This document shows positions 1 to 7,884 of a DNA stretch of 51,072 nucleotides, one piece after another. A program made the position numbers and the translations under genes. Position 1 is the first letter of the stretch. Each line of letters opens with the position of its first letter. Source of the DNA: Clostridia bacterium (lineage in GTDB: Bacteria; Bacillota; Clostridia; Oscillospirales; CAG-272). Under the pieces are notes generated by a model, which saw only the letters and a program-made list of their open reading frames with translations, was not told the DNA's origin and ran no database searches. The stretch lies in the NCBI GenBank assembly GCA_017408585.1, contig JAFQUJ010000008.1, positions 1 to 51,072 of the forward strand, given 5' to 3'.

Positions 1-1
1 G

Positions 2-364
2 CCGTTTTTCGATCTTGACATTGATGTAATCTACATTAGCGGCGGAAATACCTTCGGTACTATGAAACTGATACGCGACTCGGGATTTGATAAAGCAATC
101 ATTGATTACGTTCACAGAGATGTTATCTACATTGGCGGTAGTGCCGGCGCACATATTGCAACTGCAGATATTACTCACGTAGCCAAGTACGACAAGGACA
201 CTTTCTGTTTGACTGATTTTTCTGGACTTGGATTATATAATGGCATTTTGATTTGCCATTACACAGAAGATCGAAAAGCAGATTTCGATATCTTGAACTC
301 TTTAGGTAAATATCGCGTTATTTCGTTAAGCGATGATCAGTCAATCGTGATAAAAGATGAGTGA
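2..364 (+). CDS. pepE: Peptidase E (family S51), 5' end outside window
   Basis: This is the C-terminal part of a peptidase E-like protein, a cytoplasmic serine dipeptidase with a class-I glutamine-amidotransferase-like fold. The open frame runs into the left window edge, so the start codon is missing; an internal ATG at 62 is not the start because upstream codons continue the fold, reading IYISGGNTFG. The catalytic serine elbow is visible as GGSAGA, and the upstream GGNTF motif is typical of S51. Family members are usually 200-240 residues, so about half is present. It is followed by a hairpin at 372-407. The family assignment is firm; the exact substrate (Asp-X dipeptides in characterised members) is inferred. 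Confidence 0.85.
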   Translation, partial: PFFDLDIDVIYISGGNTFGTMKLIRDSGFDKAIIDYVHRDVIYIGGSAGAHIATADITHVAKYDKDTFCLTDFSGLGLYNGILICHYTEDRKADFDILNSLGKYRVISLSDDQSIVIKDE

Positions 365-371
365 GAAAAAC

Positions 372-407
372 AATGCCGAGGAGGACCATATGGTTATCCT
401 CGGCATT
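372..407. terminator. Hairpin terminator between pepE and tRNA-Glu
   Basis: An 11-bp perfect stem (372-382 with 397-407) directly follows the pepE stop. The T-rich tail is better on the minus strand (TTGTTTTTC), so it may act in both directions, also backing up the tRNA transcript coming from the right. Confidence 0.55.
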
Positions 408-429
408 ATCTTAATTCGAATAATTATAG

Positions 430-478
430 TAAAAAACAAATCCGAACCAATTTCGATTTACGAAATAGTTCGGATTTG
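430..478 (-). terminator. tRNA-Glu terminator
   Basis: A 12-bp stem (435-446 with 467-478), extended by a second inner stem, lies just past the tRNA 3' end. On the minus strand it is followed by a run of six T. Confidence 0.7.
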
Positions 479-485
479 TTACGTT

Positions 486-560
486 TGGTGACCCGTACGG
501 GAATCGAACCCATGTTTCAACCTTGAGAGGGTCGCGTCTTAGCCGCTTGACCAACGGGCC
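486..560 (-). tRNA. tRNA-Glu (anticodon CTC)
   Basis: The minus strand folds into a complete cloverleaf. The seven-base acceptor stem GGCCCGT pairs with ACGGGTC (one G-T wobble). The D arm is GTC/GAC. The anticodon stem CGACC/GGTTG holds the loop CTCTCAA, giving anticodon CTC, which reads GAG (Glu). The T arm has loop TTCGATT. The discriminator is A and CCA is encoded (486-488). It has its own promoter and terminator, so it is a single-gene transcript. Confidence 0.95.
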
Positions 561-579
561 ATAGGTTGAATGCTTGACT

Positions 580-608
580 ATTATATCACAAGTTTTTTTG
601 TTTTGCAA
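580..608 (-). promoter_or_regulatory. Sigma-A promoter of tRNA-Glu
   Basis: Minus-strand TTGCAA (603-608), 17-bp spacer, TATAAT (580-585), about 20 bases ahead of the mature 5' end. Confidence 0.8.
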
Positions 609-644
609 TAGTTTTTTGAAAATATTTTTAGATATTTGTAAAAA

Positions 645-684
645 AAATAAAAAACAAGCAGGAAAGAGTAAATCCTTCCTGCTT
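645..684 (-). terminator. Terminator of the HTH-PrsW gene
   Basis: Stem AAGCAGGAA/TTCCTGCTT (656-664 with 676-684), followed on the minus strand by a G-TTTTTT tract, just past the stop codon of the 690-2072 gene. Confidence 0.75.
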
Positions 685-689
685 AATTT

Positions 690-2072
690 TTAAACTTCTT
701 CATTTGATGCGCTCGAATATTCGCCATGAGTGGAGATTTGATAGCTTTCGTAAATTCCCATAACGCGAGTTTGGTTGATGCCAATATTTATAAGGAAGAT
801 AAGTGAAAGTACGGAAATCGTACAAATCAATACCTGAACCAAAAGTGAAATAAAATATGACTCGATAAACATTGACGCATTCCAAGACATATGCAAAACC
901 ACGGGAACTATGTATCCAACAATAACTCTCCATTGGAAAATATCACTTAAATAAATTTCGGTGTGCTTTTTGAAGAGAACATACATAGCACCAAAAATAG
1001 CAGTCAAATAGTGATGCCCCGAAAAGAATCCCCAAAAGGTTCTTACTACTAATATATACATAGATGAAATGTTGGCAAGGAGAATATCGCCTTCATCAAT
1101 TAAAAATATAGAATATGTATCCGAAGCATATATGAAATTTTCAAAAACTCCAAATCCTGCACCAATGCAAAATCCTATTAAAAGACCCGTTAACATATTT
1201 TTGGGTTTGATTTTGGAAACAAAGAAAATTACAATAATCGCCTTTGCAAGCTCCTCTAAAATAGGTGCAAGCACAACTGTAGAAACAACCTCTCCGGCAT
1301 AAGAAAATGGCTCGAATAAAAGCATAGTTAAAACGAGCGAGCTAAGCCCGCCTATCAAAAACAGCTTTCCAACATCAAGTATCGTCAAATTTCGTGAAAA
1401 ATTAGTTTCAAAAAGAAACACCATAAGTGGAACAACAGCACAAAGTCCACCTATAATTACAAAAGGAATAAAAGAGGATCTTATAATAGAGAATACAAGC
1501 GCGATTCCGGTACAAATAAGCATAAAGAACAGCACTCTCATATAAAGCCAAGGCGCTTCAATTCCAATAGTGGTGTGACCTGACTTTCCCTTGAACATAC
1601 CTTGCGTTATCGTGTTTTCCAAATCGTCACGAGAACGCTTTTTAAATACATCCTTGAATAAGAATTTTTCATTATATGTACTTTCGTACTCGTACCCGAA
1701 AATGCGACCGACGGTTTCCTTGATCTTCCTTTTATTAATAAAATCAAAAAGAGAAAATCCTTTCTTTTTATCATTTTCACCGTCATTTAATATTTTGACA
1801 AGAACGGGTAGGTTTGTCGATTTTTCCTCTCCGTTTTCCTCAACCTCTACAAATTCCTCGTCGGAATCGATAGGCTCTAAAATGTCGGAAAGAGAGCACC
1901 CGAAAATCTCCTTTAGCCTTTCTACATTATCATAATCGGGCATACCTAAGCCACGCTCCCACTTGCTGATTGTTTGAGGCTCTACATAGAGCATCTCTGC
2001 GAGCTTCAGCTGAGAAAGTCCTAATTTCTTTCGTTGCTCCCGAATAAAGCGACCTGTTTTGATAGCGTCCAT
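690..2072 (-). CDS. HTH (XRE) - PrsW-type intramembrane metalloprotease fusion
   Basis: The 460-residue protein joins a soluble regulator to a membrane protease. Residues 6-62 form an XRE helix-turn-helix (LGLSQLKLAEML...QTISKWERG). Residues 68-105 are an acidic linker. From about 172 to the end there are roughly eight hydrophobic segments. The membrane part carries the PrsW signature: E273-E274-xx-K277, FEN at 310-312, HH at 353-354 and H394-xx-W-N. PrsW in Bacillus cleaves the anti-sigma factor RsiW; whether this protein does the same is unknown. The fusion suggests a membrane-bound DNA-binding sensor or protease-controlled regulator (inference). It is a single-gene unit with its own promoter and terminator. 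Confidence 0.85.
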   Translation of the reverse strand: MDAIKTGRFIREQRKKLGLSQLKLAEMLYVEPQTISKWERGLGMPDYDNVERLKEIFGCSLSDILEPIDSDEEFVEVEENGEEKSTNLPVLVKILNDGENDKKKGFSLFDFINKRKIKETVGRIFGYEYESTYNEKFLFKDVFKKRSRDDLENTITQGMFKGKSGHTTIGIEAPWLYMRVLFFMLICTGIALVFSIIRSSFIPFVIIGGLCAVVPLMVFLFETNFSRNLTILDVGKLFLIGGLSSLVLTMLLFEPFSYAGEVVSTVVLAPILEELAKAIIVIFFVSKIKPKNMLTGLLIGFCIGAGFGVFENFIYASDTYSIFLIDEGDILLANISSMYILVVRTFWGFFSGHHYLTAIFGAMYVLFKKHTEIYLSDIFQWRVIVGYIVPVVLHMSWNASMFIESYFISLLVQVLICTISVLSLIFLINIGINQTRVMGIYESYQISTHGEYSSASNEEV

Positions 2073-2100
2073 AAAAACTCCTTAGATTTGTGATACCTTA

Positions 2101-2129
2101 ATTTTACCATCGAAGCTCACCCTTGTCAA
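2101..2129 (-). promoter_or_regulatory. Sigma-A promoter of the HTH-PrsW gene
   Basis: Minus-strand TTGACA (2124-2129), 17-bp spacer, TAAAAT (2101-2106). The transcription start would lie about 20 bases before the ATG, leaving a short leader with an AAGGAG site. Confidence 0.8.
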
Positions 2130-2229
2130 GCAACGCAAAGTTTATCTCGACAAAAAAATCCAAAAAACGCACTCAACTTAAAGTTTAGTCTAAAAAATCC
2201 TTTTGAAACAAGGACTTTTTCAAATTTGA

Positions 2230-2258
2230 TTGACAAATAAAATGTCATATGATACAAT
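2230..2258 (+). promoter_or_regulatory. Sigma-A promoter of the GH42 gene
   Basis: TTGACA (2230-2235), 17-bp spacer, TACAAT (2253-2258). The spacer contains the palindrome TCATATGA, which could be part of an operator (inference). Confidence 0.8.
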
Positions 2259-2281
2259 AAAATTACAAATAAATTAAGTAA

Positions 2282-2295
2282 GCGGAGCGTTCCGC
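2282..2295 (+). promoter_or_regulatory. Small leader hairpin directly before the ribosome site
   Basis: GCGGA/TCCGC closes a GCGT loop and abuts the GAGGAG ribosome site (2296-2301). The hairpin before 20637 at 20609-20624 is built the same way. Confidence 0.5.
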
Positions 2296-2308
2296 GAGGA
2301 GAAAAATT

Positions 2309-4264
2309 ATGTATTATTTAGGTGTAGCATATTATCCTGAGCTTTGGGATAAAAGCGAGATTTTAAAGGATGTTCAAAGAATGAAGGACGCAGGAATAAA
2401 CTGCGTGCGTGTCGGCGAGTTTGCGTGGGGTGAAATGGAAAGAAAAGAGGGCGAGTACGACTTCTCGTTCTTTAAATATATGCTCGATGTAATGTATGAA
2501 AACGGCATCTATACTGTAATGTGCACTCCGTCCTGTACACCGCCTCGTTGGGCATTTGAAAAATATCCCGATGCAATAAGAGTTCGTAGCGCAGGCTTCA
2601 GAAAAATAAGACTTGAGCATAACGCAAGAGTGCACTCCTGCAAATCTCATAAGGGCATACGCGCACTCAATGTAAATATCGCCGAAAAAATGGCACAGGC
2701 GTTTGGCGATCACCCGGGCGTTATCGGTTGGCAGATTGACAACGAAATTTATCCATATGACTACGGATGCTATTGTGACAACTGTATAAAGGAATTTAGA
2801 ATTTATCTTCAAAACAAATACGGAACAATAGAAAACCTCAACGAAAAATGGGGAATGCACCGTTGGTCACTCGATTACGATAGCTTTGAGCAAATACTGC
2901 CACCAAGTGACGACACATGGGAGCACCCAAGCCGTCAGGTTGAATGGCTCTTTTTCCAAAACGACCTTATATATTCATATGTTAAGGAGCAGGCAGATGC
3001 TGTAAGAAAATACTCCAAAGCACCTGTTGGAACGGATATGATGAATATCGAGGCACTCCTAAGCTATAGCAAAATGAACCGCTTCCTCGATGTTGTTCAG
3101 CATAACCATTATAATCTGCAAAAGGACCTCTACAAGTCCTTGTTCTACTATGATTTTGCAAGACCTCTCAAGGACCGCCCCTTCTGGGTTACCGAAACTC
3201 AATGTGGCTGGAACGGCTCATTTGCAGCCTATGGCGGTTATCGTGAGAGCGGACACAATTATATGAACTCTCTTGCTCCTATCGCAAAGGGCGCAGAGAT
3301 GAACCTTTATTGGCTATATCGCTCACACAAGGCAGGACACGAGCTTGGACACGGTTCAATCCTTTCGTCCTCTGGCAGACCAAACAGTGCGGCAAAGACC
3401 ACCAAAACGCTCTCCGAGCATCTTGCAAAGGCGGAAGGCTTCCTTAAGGGAAGCAAGGTTAAATCCAAAATAGCCCTTACATATTCATCAACCTCTGTTG
3501 TTGACCTGAGATATTTCCCTGTTATATCTGACCTTGACCGCAATGTAGAGGAAAGACTAATTCAAAACTTCTATGACGCCTTCAGACACCACAACATTGA
3601 TGTAATCGAAACTGAAAAGTGCCTTGACGAGTACGATGTTGTAATCTCTCCTATGCTTGCAAATCTCGATGACGATGGCTTCAAGGAAAGAGTGATTGAA
3701 TTTGTTAAAAATGGCGGAACATGGATTGTCGGACCGCTTAGCGATATTATGACCGAATACGCGGTTAAATACGAGCACGCACCGTATTCAATTCTTGAGG
3801 AGCTTTGCGGAGTTTATACCAAGTATCAATTGCCAATCGAGAATGACGAATACAGGGCAAGGCTGACCGACGGTACCGAGTTTAAAATTTTCCTCGGCTG
3901 TGATGCCTATGAGTTAAGAGGAGCTACAAGCCTTGCAACATATACAAATGTACCCGACCTTGAGGGACTTTGTGCAATCGCACAAAACAAGGTAGGCAAG
4001 GGACAGATAATCCTTCTTGGCACAGCCCCTGATAAGGATATCCTTTTGAAGCTTGTTAACAAAGAGCCGAATGCTATCGCATCAAGTAATATTTGCGTGG
4101 TTAAGCGCGAGGGCGAGGAAAACGGACTTATCGCTCTTGAACTTGAAAACAAGGACGGCTATATAATCCTTGATAAGCCATATTACGATATCATAAACGA
4201 TAAAGAGGTAAGTGGCAAAATTGAAATGAAGCCATTCTCCGCATTGTTCTTAAAGGAAATTTAA
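2309..4264 (+). CDS. Beta-galactosidase, glycoside hydrolase family 42
   Basis: This 651-residue GH42 enzyme would hydrolyse terminal beta-galactosides in the cytoplasm, as it has no signal peptide. The N-terminal TIM barrel contains the acid/base E146 in WQIDNE and the nucleophile E296 in FWVTET. The four cysteines of the family zinc site are present (C111, C154, C156, C159). The central trimerisation domain (about 400-600) and the C-terminal beta domain complete the normal GH42 length. The start follows a GAGGAG site with ideal spacing. It is a single-gene unit with promoter 2230-2258 and terminator 4268-4296. The family is certain; preference for lactose over plant or mucin galactosides cannot be read from sequence. 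Confidence 0.95.
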   Translation: MYYLGVAYYPELWDKSEILKDVQRMKDAGINCVRVGEFAWGEMERKEGEYDFSFFKYMLDVMYENGIYTVMCTPSCTPPRWAFEKYPDAIRVRSAGFRKIRLEHNARVHSCKSHKGIRALNVNIAEKMAQAFGDHPGVIGWQIDNEIYPYDYGCYCDNCIKEFRIYLQNKYGTIENLNEKWGMHRWSLDYDSFEQILPPSDDTWEHPSRQVEWLFFQNDLIYSYVKEQADAVRKYSKAPVGTDMMNIEALLSYSKMNRFLDVVQHNHYNLQKDLYKSLFYYDFARPLKDRPFWVTETQCGWNGSFAAYGGYRESGHNYMNSLAPIAKGAEMNLYWLYRSHKAGHELGHGSILSSSGRPNSAAKTTKTLSEHLAKAEGFLKGSKVKSKIALTYSSTSVVDLRYFPVISDLDRNVEERLIQNFYDAFRHHNIDVIETEKCLDEYDVVISPMLANLDDDGFKERVIEFVKNGGTWIVGPLSDIMTEYAVKYEHAPYSILEELCGVYTKYQLPIENDEYRARLTDGTEFKIFLGCDAYELRGATSLATYTNVPDLEGLCAIAQNKVGKGQIILLGTAPDKDILLKLVNKEPNAIASSNICVVKREGEENGLIALELENKDGYIILDKPYYDIINDKEVSGKIEMKPFSALFLKEI

Positions 4265-4267
4265 TAC

Positions 4268-4296
4268 AAAAGCCCGAGATTTCTCGGGCTTTTCTC
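4268..4296 (+). terminator. Terminator of the GH42 gene
   Basis: AAGCCCGAGA/TCTCGGGCTT stem with a TTTTCTCTT tail, immediately after the stop codon. Confidence 0.85.
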
Positions 4297-4325
4297 TTGT
4301 AACAGGGCGAATATTATGATAAAAT
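4297..4325 (+). promoter_or_regulatory. Probable promoter of the HD hydrolase gene
   Basis: TTGTAA (4297-4302), 17-bp spacer, TAAAAT (4320-4325), ahead of a short leader with an AAGGAGG site. The -35 overlaps the tail of the upstream terminator. Confidence 0.6.
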
Positions 4326-4354
4326 AGATATAACATATAAAAGGAGGACATATT

Positions 4355-5014
4355 ATGGTGACCTTTAATGAAGTAAAAAAGAACGAAAAAATAAGAGCAT
4401 ATATAAAAAAGGCAGACGAATCTCTTTTGGCGCTCGGTTATACAGAGCATAGCTTCGCTCATGTAGGACTCGTGTCGGAGAGGGCAGAATATATACTTAA
4501 AGCACTTGGCTTTGACCCACACGATATAGAGCTTGTGAAAATTTCAGCCTTCTTGCACGATATAGGAAATATCGTAAATAGAAAGGAGCACTCTCAAAGT
4601 GGAGCGGTAATGGCATTCCGTATTCTTGATAATATGGATATGGATGCAAACGATATTGCAACAATTGTAACCGCCATAGGCAATCATGACGAGGGCGACG
4701 GAGAGGCAGTAAACGCAGTCGCAGCCGCACTCATTATAGCCGACAAATCTGATGTAAGACGCTCTCGTGTAAGAAATATTGATATGACCAATTTTGATAT
4801 TCACGATAGAGTGAACTATTCTGTAATCGAATCGTCGCTTAAAATCAATGACGAAAAAACGATTATTACCCTAAAGCTTAAAATAGATACGGAGATTAGC
4901 TCCGTTATGAACTATTTTGAGATATTCCTAAATCGTATGATAATGTGCAAAAAGGCAGCAAAGAAGCTGGGGCTTGAATTCAAGCTTGTAATAAACGATC
5001 AAATTTTGATATAA
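4355..5014 (+). CDS. HD-domain phosphohydrolase
   Basis: This 219-residue cytoplasmic protein carries an HD metal-dependent phosphohydrolase domain at about residues 30-140. The metal ligands H36, the H68-D69 pair in FLHDIGN and the distal D130 are all present, so it should be active. The C-terminal 70 residues are a beta-rich extension of unknown role. HD proteins of this size hydrolyse nucleotides or cyclic nucleotides, but nothing here defines the substrate. It lies alone between its own promoter and the 5118-5156 hairpin. Confidence 0.75.
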   Translation: MVTFNEVKKNEKIRAYIKKADESLLALGYTEHSFAHVGLVSERAEYILKALGFDPHDIELVKISAFLHDIGNIVNRKEHSQSGAVMAFRILDNMDMDANDIATIVTAIGNHDEGDGEAVNAVAAALIIADKSDVRRSRVRNIDMTNFDIHDRVNYSVIESSLKINDEKTIITLKLKIDTEISSVMNYFEIFLNRMIMCKKAAKKLGLEFKLVINDQILI

Positions 5015-5117
5015 AAGCCCATTGAAAACGAGAAAATTTCAAATCATTTTATATCTAAGGTATTATTTTGAAAAATTCTTCAAAACATTAAAAATTGCTC
5101 AAAATAATAAAAACCAT

Positions 5118-5156
5118 AAAAAAGTGCGTCAAAGCCTCGTAGCTTGACGCACTTTT
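5118..5156 (+). terminator. Terminator-like hairpin after the HD gene
   Basis: Long stem (AAAAGTGCGTCAAAGC with GCTTGACGCACTTTT, one bulged A) ending in a T run. A-rich on the left and T-rich on the right, so it could act on both strands. It lies about 100 bases past the stop. Confidence 0.7.
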
Positions 5157-5224
5157 TGCACATTACCCCTCTTTTTAAATATGAACAAATGAATATATTA
5201 ACATATAATAATATAAAAACGCTA

Positions 5225-5254
5225 AAAAAGAAAGGCTCTTTGAAAAAAAGAGCC
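5225..5254 (-). terminator. Terminator of the small membrane-protein operon
   Basis: AGGCTCTTT/AAAGAGCCT stem followed on the minus strand by TTCTTTTTTAG, at the end of the 5254-5577 gene. Confidence 0.7.
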
Positions 5255-5577
5255 TATTTTCTTTTCCTGTTTTGTATCTTCTTTTTTAAAAAGAAGCAAA
5301 TAAGAGCAATTGCACAATAAATTAAAGCCCATTCAATACAAGTGCCCATGTTAAATGATATATTTATAGGAATTAATAGCGCACAGCTCATAAGGACAAT
5401 GCAAGGTATCAGTTCACTAAAGAATGTTGAGCATAACAAGCCCATAATGATATAAATAAGTGGGAAAAACACCAAAAGCGCCCCAATAATATCGTTTCCA
5501 CCACGCAAAGCATATGTTATAAAAACAATTAAAGCGCTTGGCGCAACGAATTTAGCAATTTTTAAAGCAATTTTCAT
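5254..5577 (-). CDS. Small hydrophobic membrane protein, unknown function
   Basis: A 107-residue protein with about four predicted membrane segments (around 12-27, 32-50, 55-72 and 80-96) and a strongly basic tail, LKKKIQNRKRK, which fits a cytoplasmic C-terminus. No recognisable family motif. It starts 12 bases after the 5590-6006 gene and shares its promoter, so the two are probably functionally linked. Coding status rests on a clear ribosome site (AAAGGGATA) and the operon position. Confidence 0.6.
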   Translation of the reverse strand: MKIALKIAKFVAPSALIVFITYALRGGNDIIGALLVFFPLIYIIMGLLCSTFFSELIPCIVLMSCALLIPINISFNMGTCIEWALIYCAIALICFFLKKKIQNRKRK

Positions 5578-5589
5578 GAATATCCCTTT

Positions 5590-6006
5590 CTAACTTTTAA
5601 TTTCATACACAATTAGTGTGTCATCAATTATTGCACACAATGCAGACTTGCCAACAAGCTCTCTGCATTCGGCGTGACTAAAATACGCAGATGTTGAGTA
5701 TTCCTTTTCGTCAATCCTTATAACAATGCTACCACTATATCTAAAAAATCCCGCTTCCCAAGTGGCAATAGTGCATTCTGTGGGAGTGACGCCAACGCAT
5801 TTTTTCTTAAAAACGAAAAACATAGCAAGATAATATATCGCAGGGAAAAGCAAAATCAAGCTACTAATAGGCAAAACCAACGCCAAAAATACGCCTGTGT
5901 TAATACCATCAATAAAAACCACACTAACACATAATAGTATAACCACCAAAAACGACGCAAAGCTTTTTATAAACGAGCTTAAATATTTCCTTAACGAAAG
6001 TTGCAA
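5590..6006 (-). CDS. Two-segment membrane protein with C-terminal beta domain, TTG start
   Basis: The open frame extends up to 6114, but a near-consensus promoter (6044-6072) lies inside that extension. The best start downstream of it is TTG at 6006, preceded by AAGGGGG with 8-base spacing, giving 138 residues. Two hydrophobic segments at about 13-33 and 38-64 are followed by a soluble C-terminal domain with alternating beta-like segments, resembling the general layout of DUF3592-type proteins, although I cannot confirm that family. First gene of a two-gene operon with 5254-5577. Function unknown. Confidence 0.55.
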   Translation of the reverse strand: MQLSLRKYLSSFIKSFASFLVVILLCVSVVFIDGINTGVFLALVLPISSLILLFPAIYYLAMFFVFKKKCVGVTPTECTIATWEAGFFRYSGSIVIRIDEKEYSTSAYFSHAECRELVGKSALCAIIDDTLIVYEIKS

Positions 6007-6043
6007 CGCCCTCGCCCCCTTGCCTATAATATCCTCTAACTGA

Positions 6044-6072
6044 ATTTTACCATAATTTCTTTTAAATGTAAA
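6044..6072 (-). promoter_or_regulatory. Sigma-A promoter of the small membrane-protein operon
   Basis: Minus-strand TTTACA (6067-6072), 17-bp spacer, TAAAAT (6044-6049). The start of transcription would be near 6037, about 31 bases before the TTG start. Confidence 0.75.
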
Positions 6073-6093
6073 TACACATATTCTAAAATTTGT

Positions 6094-6124
6094 GCAAAAA
6101 AGAAAGACACACAAAAAGTGTGCC
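6094..6124 (-). terminator. Terminator of rplM-rpsI
   Basis: Stem GGCACAC/GTGTGTC (6118-6124 with 6106-6112) followed on the minus strand by TTTCTTTTTTG, just beyond the rpsI stop. Confidence 0.8.
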
Positions 6125-6142
6125 TTGATCTTTCGATAATAA

Positions 6143-6544
6143 TTATCTCTTTGAGAACTGAGGTGCGCGACGAGCAGCCTTGAGTCCGTACTTCTTTCTT
6201 TCCTTCATACGAGGATCACGAGTGAGAAGACCAGCCTTCTTAAGAGCGCCACGGAATGTTTCGTCAGCGAGAAGCAATGCTCTTGCAATGCCATGACGGA
6301 TAGCGCCAGCTTGACCTGAGATACCGCCACCTCTAACATTTACAACAACATCGTACTTGCCCATTGTATCAGTAACATCAAATGGTTGGTTCATGATGAG
6401 CTTGAGAGTTTCAAGACCGAAGTAGTCGTCAACATCTCTGCCGTTGATTGTAATAGCACCTGTACCAGGATAGAGACGAACTCTAGCAACAGATGACTTT
6501 CTTCTACCTGTTCCGTAGAAATATGGTTTTGCACTTGTATACAT
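6143..6544 (-). CDS. rpsI: Ribosomal protein uS9
   Basis: This 133-residue small-subunit protein sits at the P site of the 30S head. The sequence shows the family core [14 protein letters not shown] near the N-terminus, [19 protein letters not shown] in the middle and the invariant basic tail ending RRAPQFSKR, which contacts the tRNA anticodon stem-loop. Length is normal. It begins 19 bases after rplM and is co-transcribed with it, the universal bacterial L13-S9 pair. A terminator follows. Confidence 0.98.
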   Translation of the reverse strand: MYTSAKPYFYGTGRRKSSVARVRLYPGTGAITINGRDVDDYFGLETLKLIMNQPFDVTDTMGKYDVVVNVRGGGISGQAGAIRHGIARALLLADETFRGALKKAGLLTRDPRMKERKKYGLKAARRAPQFSKR

Positions 6545-6563
6545 AATTCTATCTCCTTCCTAA

Positions 6564-6992
6564 TTATTTAACCTCAACAGGTGTTGGGTTTTGAGCCTCA
6601 TGCTTGTGGTTAGAACCAGCATAAACCTTAAGTCTTGTGATTGACTTGTCGCCAATAGAGTTGTGAGGGAGCATACCCTTAACTGCAAGCTTCATAGCAA
6701 GCTCAGGACGAGTAGCCATAAGAGTCTTGTATTGAACCTCTTTAAGACCGCCGATGTAGCCGGAATGACGACGATAGAACTTTTGCTCAAGCTTCTTACC
6801 TGTAAGAATAGCCTTTGAAGCATTGATGATGATTACGAACTCACCACAGTCAGCGTGAGGGGTGAATTCAGGACGATGCTTACCTCTTAAAATGTTAGCA
6901 GCAGCAACGGCTGTCTTACCGAGAGGCTTGTTAGCAGCGTCAATAACATACCATTTTCTTTCAATGGTGTTGTTAGCCATAAAAGTTGACAT
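6564..6992 (-). CDS. rplM: Ribosomal protein uL13
   Basis: This is a 142-residue large-subunit assembly protein. The open frame reaches 7037, but the ATG at 6992 is preceded by GGAGG at 7-base spacing and gives the standard length; the extra upstream codons fall in the leader. Family motifs include [25 protein letters not shown] and the central YRHSGY-like segment ([12 protein letters not shown]). Transcribed from the consensus promoter 7054-7082 with rpsI downstream. Confidence 0.97.
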   Translation of the reverse strand: MSTFMANNTIERKWYVIDAANKPLGKTAVAAANILRGKHRPEFTPHADCGEFVIIINASKAILTGKKLEQKFYRRHSGYIGGLKEVQYKTLMATRPELAMKLAVKGMLPHNSIGDKSITRLKVYAGSNHKHEAQNPTPVEVK

Positions 6993-7047
6993 TTGTAATT
7001 CCTCCAAATAATTTTGATTTCGCAGTGAAAACTGCATCTTTAATTGC
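6993..7047 (-). promoter_or_regulatory. rplM leader with short hairpin, candidate L13 leader
   Basis: The 55-base leader between the predicted start of transcription and the rplM ATG holds a GCAGT-TTTC-ACTGC hairpin (7022-7035). Structured rplM leaders are known in Firmicutes as sites of L13 autoregulation. That this hairpin is such a site is inferred from position and simple folding. Confidence 0.45.
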
Positions 7048-7053
7048 TACAAC

Positions 7054-7082
7054 ATTATACCACCTAAAAAAACTACTGTCAA
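7054..7082 (-). promoter_or_regulatory. Consensus sigma-A promoter of rplM-rpsI
   Basis: Minus-strand TTGACA (7077-7082), 17-bp spacer, TATAAT (7054-7059): a perfect match. The bases just upstream (7083-7120) are very A/T-rich, as in an UP element. Confidence 0.9.
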
Positions 7083-7220
7083 GAGGTTTTTTGAAAAAAA
7101 TTATTTCAAATTAATTTTTAAATACTCAATCTCGTTTTTTCTCGTGAAATCTCATTTTTTCTCATGTTTGCTCAATAAAAATTTTACAAAAAATAATGCC
7201 TTAGACGAATACATTTTAAA

Positions 7221-7255
7221 TAAAAAAGAAGAGCAGAGAGCTTTTTGCTCTCTGC
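7221..7255 (-). terminator. Terminator of the ftsK-tmk operon
   Basis: GCAGAGAG/CTCTCTGC stem (7233-7240 with 7248-7255), followed on the minus strand by CTTCTTTTTTA, right after the cyclo-ligase stop codon. Confidence 0.8.
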
Positions 7256-7262
7256 ATCTAGC

Positions 7263-7865
7263 TTATTTCTTTTCGATTTTAATAGTTTTAATGCCCTTTT
7301 CGGTTAGCATAATATTGCAAGGCACATCAAACTTTCCCTTAGGCAGAGAATTGTGAATTAGCTCCGTATATGTAACACCAATTGTGCAACCACTATATAC
7401 ATTCAAAAACTTATCATAATAGCCCTTACCATATCCCAGACGATAACCATAAACATCAAAGGCAAGACCGGGCAAAAAGCAAATAGTGCTACCAACAGTT
7501 GAGCTGGGGTCGTAAATTGGAAGCTCCTCTCGAGGCTCTCTTATACCATAAGCACCTATCTCAAAATCGTCAAAGGAGGAAATGAAATGAAATTTCATAG
7601 TCCTTGTTTCCTTGTCGCATCTTGGAAAGGCAACCCTTTTGCCCCTTTCAAGAGCGCAAAGAGCAATAGGCATAACATCAATTTCGGACTTAATGGGCGC
7701 GTATAAAAGCACAATGTCGGCATGCTTAAAGCTAACCAAATTCTCAGCAGTAGCACAAATCTTAGCGCTCCTTGATGCTCTTTCCTCGGCGGATAGTGCA
7801 TCACGCCTAGCCGAAAATTCCTTGCGTATTAGATCCTTCGCAAATTTTATTGGCGTAATAGGCAT
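7263..7865 (-). CDS. 5-formyltetrahydrofolate cyclo-ligase
   Basis: This 200-residue enzyme (MTHFS, ygfA/fau family) converts 5-formyl-THF plus ATP to 5,10-methenyl-THF, returning stored folate to one-carbon metabolism. The ATP-binding basic start (KDLIRKEFSARRDAL) and the C-terminal signature PGLAFDVYGYRLGYGKGYYD are both present. Length is typical. The start follows an AAGGGAG site. It is the last gene of the ftsK-tmk-DJ-1 operon (19 bases after the DJ-1 gene). Co-location with tmk makes sense because dTMP synthesis draws on the same folate pool (inference). Confidence 0.95.
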   Translation of the reverse strand: MPITPIKFAKDLIRKEFSARRDALSAEERASRSAKICATAENLVSFKHADIVLLYAPIKSEIDVMPIALCALERGKRVAFPRCDKETRTMKFHFISSFDDFEIGAYGIREPREELPIYDPSSTVGSTICFLPGLAFDVYGYRLGYGKGYYDKFLNVYSGCTIGVTYTELIHNSLPKGKFDVPCNIMLTEKGIKTIKIEKK

Positions 7866-7884
7866 AATTTTCTCCCTTTCTCTC

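Noticed and set aside
411-608. 65-residue ORF on the minus strand
   Set aside because: It runs straight through the tRNA-Glu gene, its promoter and its terminator, and has no family likeness.
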